NCBI RefSeq assembly: GCF_011492965.1
Contig: NZ_CP045121.1
Location: 620,001-684,000, forward strand
Origin: Rubrobacter marinus
Lineage (GTDB): Bacteria > Actinomycetota > Rubrobacteria > Rubrobacterales > Rubrobacteraceae
Length of the DNA: 64,000 bases
Direction of reading: 5' to 3'
Under the pieces are notes generated by a model that was not told where the DNA came from, searched no databases, and saw nothing but the letters and a program-made list of their open reading frames with translations. The position numbers were made by a program, and so were the translations under genes. This document shows positions 35,843-44,705 of this stretch, piece by piece; the stretch's first letter is position 1, and every line of letters starts with the position of its first letter.

Positions 35843-37132
35843 GTGAGCGGCATGGATATGCTGCTGGCGCTCCTCCTGGTGTCCCTGACGACCGCGCCCG
35901 TTATCGACGCGCTGCGGCGGCGAGGCGTTCTTTCGCGGCCGGAGTTCTATCTGCTGGTCGCGCTGTACCTGTACGCGACCGGCGGCTACCTGACGCATCT
36001 GATCCTGCCGGCGGGAGCGCCGTCCTTCCTCTTGCCCGCGAGCGCCTTGTCCGCGCACACGAGCTACTTGTTCTCGGCCTGCGCCGTCCTCGCGGTGTAT
36101 GCCGGCGGCAAGCTCTATGATGCGGGGCAGATCGAGATCGGTCTTCCCCCACAGGGTAGTCGACTCCTGGCCTCCCTGGCCCTCGCCGGCTGCCTCGTGG
36201 CCCTGGCGATCAACATCTACTACTTCGCCACCTTCGGGCTCTTCTCCGGAAACTTCGACAGGGTGGAGTTTATAGACAATTTCGATGCGAGCGGGGGGGT
36301 CAGGATCCCCTACCTGGACATCTTCTATGCGGCGGTAGCCGTCCTCGCCCTGAACGAGCGCTGGCCGGTGTCCTGGCTCGCGCTCGCGGGCCTGGCGCTC
36401 CTGCACCTGCCGGTCGGGAACCGCAGGATCGTGCTGGCCGCCCTGATAGTAGTCTTCGTGGCGAAGCTGCTCAGGGGGTCCAGGTTCAGCAAGGGCGCTA
36501 TAGCCGCCGCGCTCGCCGCCGTCCTCGTCGTGGGGATCGTGGTGGGCGACGTGCGCGGCGAGGGTCTCTCGGCGCTCCAGGGCCTGAACCTCCAGAGGGC
36601 CCTGCTTGCGCTCTCGGAGTTCGCTCGCCCGTTTGTCACGCTGGTCTACCACGTGGAGAACGGGTACGAGCCGCTCTACGGGGCGAGCCTCCTGCAAGGA
36701 GCCACCAACTCCATCCCGAGCTTCCTGCTACCCTTCGATAAAGCGCCCTCGCTCGGGCGTCAGTTCGTTCAGATCGTGGAGGGATTAGGCGTCTTTGCCG
36801 GGCGCGTCCCCGGCTACGGCTATTTTCCCGTAACGGAGGCGCTCGTGAACTTCGGGCCCGTCGGTGTCCCGGTGTTCTTTTTGCTGTTCGCCTGGATCCT
36901 GAGGTGGCTCTCGGCGTTCGCCGTCCGCAGGGGCGTCGCGTTCGTCGTTCCCCTGCTGTGCGCCTACATGTTCGCCTTCGGCCGCGGCACCTTCGGAGGT
37001 GTGGTCGCCGCGTGCTTGTGGGCGTTCGCCGCCGGGCTCGCCATCTACATAACGGCAGGGCTGCTCTCCGGGGGGCTCGGCCGCAGGGGAGGCCTTGCGG
37101 TGCGCACCAGGACCAAAGCTGGAGGAGAGTGA
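35843..37132 (+). CDS. Wzy-like polysaccharide polymerase (1)
   Basis: 429 residues, about 11-12 membrane helices, with large loops around 215-300. It resembles O-antigen/oligosaccharide repeat polymerases by topology, with LPVGNRRIVLAALIVVFVAKLLRG and SIPSFLLPFDKAPSLGRQF. Sequence motifs are weak in this family, so the function is inferred. The start is GTG 35843. The stop overlaps the ATG of the Wzz-like gene by one base, which supports a polymerase/chain-length pair. Confidence 0.7.
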   Translation: MSGMDMLLALLLVSLTTAPVIDALRRRGVLSRPEFYLLVALYLYATGGYLTHLILPAGAPSFLLPASALSAHTSYLFSACAVLAVYAGGKLYDAGQIEIGLPPQGSRLLASLALAGCLVALAINIYYFATFGLFSGNFDRVEFIDNFDASGGVRIPYLDIFYAAVAVLALNERWPVSWLALAGLALLHLPVGNRRIVLAALIVVFVAKLLRGSRFSKGAIAAALAAVLVVGIVVGDVRGEGLSALQGLNLQRALLALSEFARPFVTLVYHVENGYEPLYGASLLQGATNSIPSFLLPFDKAPSLGRQFVQIVEGLGVFAGRVPGYGYFPVTEALVNFGPVGVPVFFLLFAWILRWLSAFAVRRGVAFVVPLLCAYMFAFGRGTFGGVVAACLWAFAAGLAIYITAGLLSGGLGRRGGLAVRTRTKAGGE

Positions 37133-38025
37133 TGACCGCCGTGAAACGCTCTCTCGGCGGGATCGAGGCGGCGATCCGGGACGTGGCGGCCTCGCTCGCT
37201 TCCCGGTGGAAGCTCCTGTCGGCGCTGGCCCTCGCCGTTTTCGCCGCGGTGACCGCCCTGGTCCTTCTGCTCCCGCCGGAGTACGACAAAACCGTCTCCT
37301 TGGCCGTCACGCCTCGAGTCGGGGAGCTGCAGCAGAGGCTCGGCCAGAGAGAGCCCCTGGAGAGAAGGCAGGTAGCCAACACGGCTCTGGGATTGATCGG
37401 CCAGGCAAGGTTCGAGGCGGAAGACGCTGTGGCAACTTACAACGCTTCCAGGGAGACGGTCGACGTAACGCTGCAATCTCGGGCCAGGGCCTCCCTGCAG
37501 AGCGCCGCCGACGATACGTCAGCGTACCTGGAGGAGGCGTTTCAACGGGAGTACGAAACGTACTTGACCGACACGGTCGAGACCTCGCTGGTTTATGGCA
37601 GGGAGCAAATCCTCCCGAGCAACCGTAATACTCTAGCCCAGCTCGACCGGCAGATCGAGGAAACCCGTCGGCGGGCGCGTACGGCCGACCCTGCGACCGC
37701 CGCGAACGCCTCTTCCGCCCTTCGGAGCCTGGAGAAGCAGCGCCAGGGGTTGGTCGTCCGCATCGAGCAGAAAGAAGACGACTTGGTTTATCTCGAAGAC
37801 GCCCTTGGCGACATGGGGCCGTACGCCGACGAGGCGGTCGAGGTCACCGCCTCGTCCCAGTCGGAGACGAGGCGAATAGGACCGTCGTCCTCCCCGGTAG
37901 TCGCCGCGGCCCTCCTGTCCGTCGTGGCGGCGGTCGCCGTCGTACTACGGACGACCGCCGAGCCCGGCCTGGTTCCTCGGCTTCGCCGCCGGGAGACACG
38001 CGGTACTCGCAAGCCGGCCCCGTAG
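37132..38025 (+). CDS. Wzz-like chain-length protein (1)
   Basis: 297 residues with one N-terminal helix (LLSALALAVFAAVTALVLLLPPEY) and one C-terminal helix (VVAAALLSVVAAVAVVLRT), enclosing an extracytoplasmic region with coiled-coil potential (QIEETRRRARTAD, SALRSLEKQRQ). This is Wzz/Wzc-N architecture without a kinase domain. Its paralogue is at 46302. Start ATG 37132 behind GGAGGAGAG. It would set polymer length with the upstream polymerase. Confidence 0.72.
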   Translation: MTAVKRSLGGIEAAIRDVAASLASRWKLLSALALAVFAAVTALVLLLPPEYDKTVSLAVTPRVGELQQRLGQREPLERRQVANTALGLIGQARFEAEDAVATYNASRETVDVTLQSRARASLQSAADDTSAYLEEAFQREYETYLTDTVETSLVYGREQILPSNRNTLAQLDRQIEETRRRARTADPATAANASSALRSLEKQRQGLVVRIEQKEDDLVYLEDALGDMGPYADEAVEVTASSQSETRRIGPSSSPVVAAALLSVVAAVAVVLRTTAEPGLVPRLRRRETRGTRKPAP

Positions 38026-38091
38026 GGCAGCGCTCGCACCGCAGGGGGGCCTCGCCACGCCCGGTATAGACGCAGGACGGGTGCGTCGCTT

Positions 38092-39234
38092 CTAGGGGGC
38101 GTACCTGATCGCGTTGACGGAGCCGTTGCCGCGGGAGAGGTAGTAAAGGTTGCCGTCGTTTACCTGTAGGTCCACGGGGGCGGTCAGCCCCGATGCGAAG
38201 TGGAGCACCCTCACGAACCCTCCCGTCGCCGGGTCATAGTCGAGGCGCTTGATCCAGCCGCTGCAGACGTCCGCGAAGAAGTAGTCGCCTACGTACGAGC
38301 CCGGGAACCGCACGACCCTCGGGTTGTAAAACGCACCGCCGGTGACCGCACAGCCCGTGCTCGAGGTGTTGCCGTGGCCGTACCAGTACAGTGGCCCCTG
38401 GTAAGCGGGATCCGACTCGGGGCCCTCGTGGAGCGGCCACCCGTAATTGGCGCCGCTCGCGCCGTCGTTGATCTCCTCGTAGCGGTCCTGACCGACATCG
38501 TTTATCAACATCCTACCCGTGCCAGGTTGGACGGCGAAGCTGTAGGGGTTGCGAAGGCCCAAGGCCCAGATGGCACGGTTCTTGCCGCTGGCCCTGTTGT
38601 AGAACGGGTTGTCGGCGGGGATGGTGCCGTCCGCGTTGATACGCAGCATCTTCCCGTGAAGGTTGGTGAGTGTTTGGGCGTTCTCCTTGGTGGCGTTCTC
38701 GCCGACGGCGGCGTAGAGCTTGCCGTCTCTGCCGAAGTGGATTGCCCCGCCGTTATGGTTGGTCCTGGCGCTCAGGCCGTCGAGATCTAGGATGGTCCGG
38801 CCGCTCCCCGGGGTGTAGACGTCGCCGTTCGCGGTGAAGCGGAAGATCCGGTTGCGCGCCGGAGACGTGCTCGTCGCCCTGAGCGTGTGGTAGACGTAGA
38901 CGTGCTTGTTGGTGGCGAAGTTCGGGTCGAAGGCTATCCCAAGCAGGCCACGCTCACCCGTCGAGTCGGTGACGCCTCTCATGTCCACGAACGGGGTAGC
39001 GAGCAGCTTGCCGCCCTTGACGACACGCAGCCTGCCCCCCTGCTCGGCCACGAACAGCCGCCCGTCCGGTGCGAACGCCATCGCCGTAGGGCGGTCGAGC
39101 CCGGAGACGATCTGCGTCTGCTTGAATCCAGCGGGGAGCGTCGCGGCACCCAGCGCGTCCTCCTCGAGGAGCAACACCGGCAGGACCCCCGCCACCAAAG
39201 CCAGGGACAACACGACCAGCAACCTCTTCAACAC
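38092..39234 (-). CDS. secreted PQQ-type sugar dehydrogenase (1)
   Basis: Six-bladed propeller of the soluble aldose/glucose-sorbosone dehydrogenase family, 380 residues. The signal peptide is LKRLLVVLSLALVAGVLPVLLLEEDALGAA. Family motifs: GLDRPTAMAFAPDGRLFVAEQGGRLRVV, RGLLGIAFDPNFA, TNHNGGAIHFGRDGKLYAAVGEN, WALGLRNPYSFAVQPGTG, DVGQDRYEEIN and GANYGWPLHEGP. GTG 39234 is preferred to ATG 39249 because GGAGGTG sits just upstream of it. The substrate is unknown. It is antisense to the polysaccharide locus, near the RTX gene. Confidence 0.88.
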   Translation of the reverse strand: MLKRLLVVLSLALVAGVLPVLLLEEDALGAATLPAGFKQTQIVSGLDRPTAMAFAPDGRLFVAEQGGRLRVVKGGKLLATPFVDMRGVTDSTGERGLLGIAFDPNFATNKHVYVYHTLRATSTSPARNRIFRFTANGDVYTPGSGRTILDLDGLSARTNHNGGAIHFGRDGKLYAAVGENATKENAQTLTNLHGKMLRINADGTIPADNPFYNRASGKNRAIWALGLRNPYSFAVQPGTGRMLINDVGQDRYEEINDGASGANYGWPLHEGPESDPAYQGPLYWYGHGNTSSTGCAVTGGAFYNPRVVRFPGSYVGDYFFADVCSGWIKRLDYDPATGGFVRVLHFASGLTAPVDLQVNDGNLYYLSRGNGSVNAIRYAP

Positions 39235-39480
39235 GAAGCGCACCTCCATGCTCGAGTTCGACCTCACGGAGGTCCGTCTACAATCCGGCAACCGGAGGTC
39301 CTCCGTGGAGGACCTCCGACATGCTACCCGAGGCACAGCTATGGGCAGCGAATCCTCTTACTCCCGGCTACCATGCCTTGACCAGAACGGCGTCGAAGTC
39401 AGCGGCCCGGTACGAGGCGTTGCCCAAGAAACGCATCCGGTAGCAGGGGGGTGGTCTGTACCCGAAGTGCCTTCTCCGTG

Positions 39481-40224
39481 CTACCGGGTCGAAGCCCCGG
39501 GAGGACCCTGGATCACGTTCTCGCAATCGTCCGCAACGTAGGTCTGGACCCTGTTGTCGGAATTCATGTCGAAGTAATAGACCGTATCGGTACCGCTGCC
39601 GCAAGACACGCTCACGAGCCTGGCGATGCTTGCGTCTATCGTGTCGTTGCCTCCCTCGCCGTATACCGTGGCGCTACCGGAGACCTCTACGTAGTCGTCC
39701 CCGTCGCCGCCGTGGACCTCCCCTTGCGCCAGCAGCCCGTCGTTGCCGACGTCGCCGTAGGACCTGTCGCGGCCGTTCTCGTCGCCGGTGTCCACATAGT
39801 CGTCGCCGCTGCCCCCACGTACGTTGTCGTCTCCGGGGCCTCCGTAGAGGTAATCTACCTGGTCCCCACCGTAGATAGTGTCGTTCCCGTACGAGCCGTA
39901 GGCGCGATCTACGCCGGTGTTGCCGGTGATCAGATCGTCGTTGTAGATGCCGTACAACTGGTCGTCTCCCTCTTGGCCATACATCCTGTCGTTACCCCCA
40001 CCACCGTTCATCGTGTCGTTGCCGGGGCCGCCGTACATCGTGTCCACGGCAGCGAGACCGTACATGGTGTCGTTGGCGCCGATGCCGTTCATGAAGTCGG
40101 CGGCGTTCGTGCCGGTGAGACCGTCGGGGCCGTTGGTGCCGTTGATCGTCGCAGCCAGCGCTACCCCGCCGGTTATGAGAGCGAGCGCCATCATCACGGT
40201 AGATAGCAAGATCCAACGGCGCAC
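39481..40224 (-). CDS. secreted RTX (hemolysin-type) calcium-binding protein (1)
   Basis: 247 residues with a signal peptide (RRWILLSTVMMALALITGGVALAA) and about ten nonapeptide units of the GGxGxDxxx type (YGGPGNDTMNGGGGNDRMYG, GGPGDDNVRGGSGDDYVD). It should form a calcium beta-roll. The C-terminus has VSCGSGTD and DDCENV, two cysteines in a short module that recurs in the second RTX protein. No RTX export partner is present; the signal suggests Sec export. It lies between the two sugar dehydrogenases on the same strand. Confidence 0.85.
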   Translation of the reverse strand: MRRWILLSTVMMALALITGGVALAATINGTNGPDGLTGTNAADFMNGIGANDTMYGLAAVDTMYGGPGNDTMNGGGGNDRMYGQEGDDQLYGIYNDDLITGNTGVDRAYGSYGNDTIYGGDQVDYLYGGPGDDNVRGGSGDDYVDTGDENGRDRSYGDVGNDGLLAQGEVHGGDGDDYVEVSGSATVYGEGGNDTIDASIARLVSVSCGSGTDTVYYFDMNSDNRVQTYVADDCENVIQGPPGASTR

Positions 40225-40360
40225 GTATTCGTCCTTCCTGTCGGGCCTGTCTCGTAAGCGTGCCCCTCCCCGAGTAACGAATCAACCCTAGGGAAAGGGA
40301 GCGGCACAACCTCACATTACCGCTCTGGGCCTCTAGCTCCTCTGCCGATGGAACAGAGAC

Positions 40361-40390
40361 GGCGGAGCGAGCCTGTCGCGTCGCTCCGCC
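40361..40390 (-). terminator. ten-base-pair hairpin after dehydrogenase 2
   Basis: GGCGGAGCGA and TCGCTCCGCC form a perfect inverted repeat with a ten-base loop, 15 bases downstream of the stop of the dehydrogenase at 40405. No T-tract follows, so it is a terminator candidate by position and strength of the stem. Confidence 0.4.
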
Positions 40391-40404
40391 GGAATGCCAA
40401 ACTC

Positions 40405-41607
40405 TTACGGATTGTGACTTATGCGGTGGATGCCGCCGCCCGCGTAGGTCGTGTAGTAGAGGGCGTTGTCCGGGCCGAACGTCAGCGCCACGGGACCGCC
40501 GCCTTCCATGTTGTAAGCAAAGGTGGAAGGCTTGAAGCCCGTGGAGGTCTGGGTCAGCTTGAAGATCCTGCCGCACACGAAGTCCCCAAAGAGGTAGGAG
40601 CTATTGACGGCGCCGGGCCAGGAGCCGTTGGGCAGGACCACGCCGCCCGTGATCGAGGAGCAGTTCGTGGAGTGCTTGTAGGAGTAGATCGGGTTGGTGA
40701 GCCCGGCGGGCGCGGCCCCGCAGCCGACGGTGTAGGAGTCCTTGGCACAGGGGCCCTCGCGCAGGTCCCAGCCGTAATCCGCTCCGGCGCGGGCGAGGTT
40801 GACCTCCTCCCACTTGGTCTGGCCGACGTCGTTGACGAAGAAGCGGGTGCTCGCGTAGTTGGGGTCGAAGCCCATGCGGAAGGGGTTGCGGAAGCCGGAG
40901 GCGAAGATCTCCTGGCACTTCACGCCGGGGCTGGCCTGTCCGTTGGCGCCGCAGCGCGCGGTGCCCGAGCCCCTGTAGGGGTTAGAGGCCGGGATGGAGC
41001 CGTCCCGGGCGACGCGCAGAACCTTGCCGAGCAGTACGCTCTTGTTGCGGGCGTCGCGAGGCCTGCCGCCGTCGCCGATGGAGGCGTAGATCAGGCCGTC
41101 CTTGCCGACCTTGACGTCGCCGGCATTATGGTTGGTGCCGGAGTACATGTTGTTCAGGAGGATGCGCTCGTCCCTCGCGACGTTGTCGTTGCCGAGGACG
41201 AAGCGCGAAACCCGGTTGACGCAGCGGCTGCCCGTATTGGCGGTGTAGTAGAGGTAGACGTAGCGGTTGGCCGCGAACTCCCGGTCCACGGCCACGCCGA
41301 GGAGGCCGCGCTCGGAGTTGGCGCAGACCCTGCCGGAGATGTTCAGCGCCGGGGTCGGGAGCAGACGGTCGTCGTCGTACACCCTCAACTGGCCCTGTTG
41401 GTTCGTGATCAGCAGCCGCCCGTCGGGCGTGAACGCGAGCGCCGTTGGAGCATCGACGTTCGTAACGAGCGTATCCGTGAAGCCCGGCTGCGTGAACTGC
41501 GTCTGCGTAGCCGCCTGTCCGGACGCGGGCTGCGCGTCTACGAGTAATATGGGGACGATCCCCGCCACCAGTGCAAGGACCACCGCAACCGCCAAACGTC
41601 TACACAT
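40405..41607 (-). CDS. secreted PQQ-type sugar dehydrogenase (2)
   Basis: Paralogue of the gene at 38092, 400 residues from ATG 41607 (GGAGCAGGT upstream). The signal peptide is RRLAVAVVLALVAGIVPILLVDAQPASG. Motifs: DAPTALAFTPDGRLLITNQQGQLRVY, ERGLLGVAVDREFA, TNHNAGDVKVGKDGLIYASIGDGG, FASGFRNPFRMGFDPN, DVGQTKWEEVNLARAGADYGWDLREGPC. It has extra cysteines (about six) compared with its paralogue, consistent with extracytoplasmic disulfides. Possible substrates are sugars of the glycan, but this is inference. Confidence 0.88.
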   Translation of the reverse strand: MCRRLAVAVVLALVAGIVPILLVDAQPASGQAATQTQFTQPGFTDTLVTNVDAPTALAFTPDGRLLITNQQGQLRVYDDDRLLPTPALNISGRVCANSERGLLGVAVDREFAANRYVYLYYTANTGSRCVNRVSRFVLGNDNVARDERILLNNMYSGTNHNAGDVKVGKDGLIYASIGDGGRPRDARNKSVLLGKVLRVARDGSIPASNPYRGSGTARCGANGQASPGVKCQEIFASGFRNPFRMGFDPNYASTRFFVNDVGQTKWEEVNLARAGADYGWDLREGPCAKDSYTVGCGAAPAGLTNPIYSYKHSTNCSSITGGVVLPNGSWPGAVNSSYLFGDFVCGRIFKLTQTSTGFKPSTFAYNMEGGGPVALTFGPDNALYYTTYAGGGIHRISHNP

Positions 41608-41768
41608 ACCTGCTCCCTCATGCTCTCGCGCGGACACGCCGCTCAAAGTCCCGATCCATCCCGCAACTATAAGCTATTATCGGCACACGCCCATGAATAC
41701 TTTAGCGGCGCCGGGTCCCTACGCCCGTGAGCCTGGATGTACGTGCTCCAAAGGGTTAACCTGCCTGC

Positions 41769-43260
41769 GTGCGAGTGTTGGGTGAGCTAAACGTGGGGGG
41801 CGGTCTGGGGCGCCTTTCGGCGCGGATTCCGCGGCAGGTGCTCGTCTACCTGCTCGCGCCGCTCATGTTGATACTGATCCCCGCGGTCCTGTGGCTGAGC
41901 ATCGCGCCGGCGGGAGCGTCGGGGGCGACCCCCGTCTGGTTGGCCGTGCCGGACCCGGTGGTGTTCGAGTTCAGCGCGCTGCACCTGGCCTCGCTGGCGC
42001 TGATCGGCGCGGTTGCGATCGGCATGCTCACCTTGGAGGCCGCGCGCGCCCCGTTTTCCTTGCACCTGGCGCACTGGGTCTTCGTCTACGTCTTCTTCTT
42101 TGCTGCGCCCCTCGTGCAGTACAAGATAGGGGCGTTCCCCTGGGGGCGCCTGACCGCCTTCGACGTCGAAACGCTCCTCCTGACGGACCTGGCGATCCTG
42201 GTCTGGTGCGCCGTATGGATATGCATGCGAGCCTTGCAGACAAGGGTTCTGCCGGGCCTCCCGCTCCCGCTGGGACCGGGCGTCACCGCTTCCGGGGTCT
42301 GGCTCTCCGTCGGTTTGGCGTTGGTTGCCACCGTTCTCCTGGTCGTGTGGCTGGGCGTAGGGGCCTTGCTCACGCGGGCAGATGACTACGGCGCCTCCCT
42401 AAACACCTCGACCGTCTTCCTGCTTCTGGAGAAGGTGCTGCGCGGGATACCGGTCGCCGCCTCCGCCGGGGCGCTCTGGTATCTGCGTCGCGGAGAAGCT
42501 CCTCTGCTCGTGCGCCTGGGTCTCGTAGCCGTGGCCCTCGGGCTTCTGCTGGTGGCGGACTTCCCCCTCGGCACCGCCAGGTACGTCGTCGGCTCTGTTT
42601 ACCTCGGCCTGCTCCTGACCGTCGTGGGCGGGCGGTTACGCAACGGCTGGCCGTTCGTCTTCCTGATGGTGGGCGGTCTGCTCGTCATGTTCCCGCTCCT
42701 GAGCACCCTGCGCTACGTTACGAGCCCGTCGGAGATCATCTCCTATGTCGGGGGGTTCACGCTGCTCGGGCCGAGCCTGGCCACGGGGATTTCGATGCGT
42801 ACTCCTCGATCGGCTACACCGTGGAGTACGTGAGGGAGGGGCCAGGCATGACCTGGGGCCGCCAGCTTCTGGGGTACTCTTCTTTTTCGTGCCCCGGGGC
42901 CTCTGGCCCGACAAGCCGGTCGGCAGCGGCTACACCGTCGCCGTCGAAGGAGGGTTGTCCTTCAACAACATCTCCAGCTCTCCCATCGCGGAGGGGTTCA
43001 TCAACTTCGGGTGGGCGGGCATCATCCTCTTTGCCGTTGTGTTCTGCTGGACGTTCGGCATACTGGATCTCACCTTCGAGCGCGTCGTCTCGCGGGGGCG
43101 CGACGCGCTCATCGGCCTGCTGTACCCGTTCATGGTCGGGTTCACGTTCTTTTTGATGAGGGGGGATTTGCTCTCCTCGGCCGCCTTCGTGGTGGGCTTC
43201 GTCATCGCATTCCTGCCGCTGGCGCTGCGCTTGCCGAGGGTCAGGCTTCGCGCCAAGTGA
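41769..43260 (+). CDS. Wzy-like polymerase (2) (two frameshifts)
   Basis: Polytopic protein of about 495 residues, strongly similar over its full length to the gene at 44706 (shared: HWVFVYVFFFAAPL, NGWPFVFLMVGG, WPDKP, GSGYTVAVE, SSSPIAEGFINFGWAG, FFLMRGDLLSS). As sequenced, it breaks at about 42790 (GGGG where GGGGG gives GDFDAYSSIGYTVEYV) and at about 42872 (GGGG where GGGGG gives LLGVLFFFVP). Both breaks are in G runs. The start is GTG 41769. It is likely a repeat-unit polymerase, but motifs do not prove it. Confidence 0.72.
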
Positions 43261-43287
43261 GGCCGTACTCTGGGGAGCCCGCTCCTC

Positions 43288-44669
43288 GTGTGGGCCGTCC
43301 GGGCCGCGATGAAGCCCGCAGGCTTCTCCCTGCTCAAGCAGCGCCTGCTCTCCGGGGGTATTTGGGCCTTCACGGGCCGCCTGCTCACCTCCCTGGGGCA
43401 GCTAGCGATAAACGCCCTGCTCGCCCGCCTGCTCGCGCCGCAGGATCTGGGCGCCTACTTTCTCGCCTTCAGCGTCGTCACACTCGGCGCGATCGCCGGC
43501 TCCCTGGGCCTCAACCAGGCGGCCGTGCGCTTCGTGGCCGAGAGCATGGGGCTCGACCAGCCCGGGAGGGCCCGACGGGCGGTGACCACCGCGGTAGCTG
43601 TCGGCGGGACGGGGGCGCTGGGGGTGGGGCTTCTCTACCTGCCGCTGGGCTATTATCTCAGCGCGAACTTCTTCCGTGCCCCAGCCCTGGCGGCGGTCAC
43701 CGGGCTGGTGGCAGGGTGGATGGCGATCATGGCGCTGCAAAGCCTCCTGGCCGAGGTCTTTCGCGGGTTCCACGACATCCGGCTCGCCACCCTCTTCGGC
43801 GGGCTCCTGACGGCGATCGCCTTCACCGGCAGCCTCGGGCTTCTGTGGTGGATCGAAGGCCGGACGACGCTCGCCGTCGTGTTGATCCTCGCTATCGGTT
43901 CCGGGGCCACGAGCGCCCTGATCGCGGGGTGGGTGCTTCGCCGCAAGGTGGCCGCGCTCCCGCGCGAACGGGCCGAAGGCGGGGTAGGGCTCGGTCAAAT
44001 GCTCCGTGTCGCCGGTCCGCTGCTCGTGACCAACCTCACGCTCTTCACCCTCACCCAGGCGGACCTCTGGATCCTCGGCGCCTTCCGTTCGCAGGAGGAG
44101 GTCGCGGTGTACGGCGCAGCCGCGCGTCTCGTCGTGCTGGTGGCCGTTCCGATCTTCGTCGTCAACGCCGTGCTGCCCCCCATGATCGCCGAGATGCATG
44201 CTCGGGCAGGATCCGCGAACTCGAGCACACCCTTCGCGCCACAGCGGCGCTGGCGGCGATCCCCGCCGTACTGGCGCTTTCGACCTTCGTGTTGGCGGGG
44301 GGATCTGTCCTCGGGATGGTCTACGGCGATTACTACCGTGAAGGGGCGACGGTGCTGGCGCTGTTGAGCCTCGGACAGCTGGTAAACGTTTGGGTCGGGT
44401 CTTGCGGCCTCACGCTCGGCATGACCAACCACCAGTCGCTGTACATGGTCATCAGCGTGACCTCCGGCGGCTTCGCGGTGGTGGCGGGGAGCCTGGCCGT
44501 CGGGCCGTTCGGGGCCGTTGGCGTGGCGGTATCCGCCGCCCTGGGTCTGATACTGCTGAGCGTCTCCATGTGGCTGGCCGCCCGGCTCACCACCGGCGTA
44601 TGGACCCACGTTGGCCTTGCCATGCTCCCCGACCTTCTGAGAAGATCGGGCGGTGATGGACGAGATTAG
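43288..44669 (+). CDS. Wzx-type flippase (2) (one frameshift)
   Basis: About 460 residues, 12 or more helices, MOP-superfamily flippase: LSGGIWAFTGRLLTSLGQLAINALLARLLAPQDLGAYFLAF and NLTLFTLTQADLWILGAF. At about 44206 the frame is lost (MHAR then nonsense). It continues in another frame with GRIRELEHTLRATAALAAIPAVLALSTF and YYREGATVLALLSLGQLVNVW to the stop at 44669. One extra G in CGGGCAGG restores it. Start GTG 43288 or ATG 43309. It lies between the two duplicated polymerase genes. Confidence 0.8.
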
Positions 44670-44705
44670 GAAGGCTTCGCCCTCCGACGTTGCTGGCCGG
44701 GCTCC

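Noticed and set aside
39481..40224. Tandem DNA repeat or CRISPR-like array
   Set aside because: The periodicity is from coding of RTX nonapeptides; units are 27 bases in frame and diverged, with no spacer structure.
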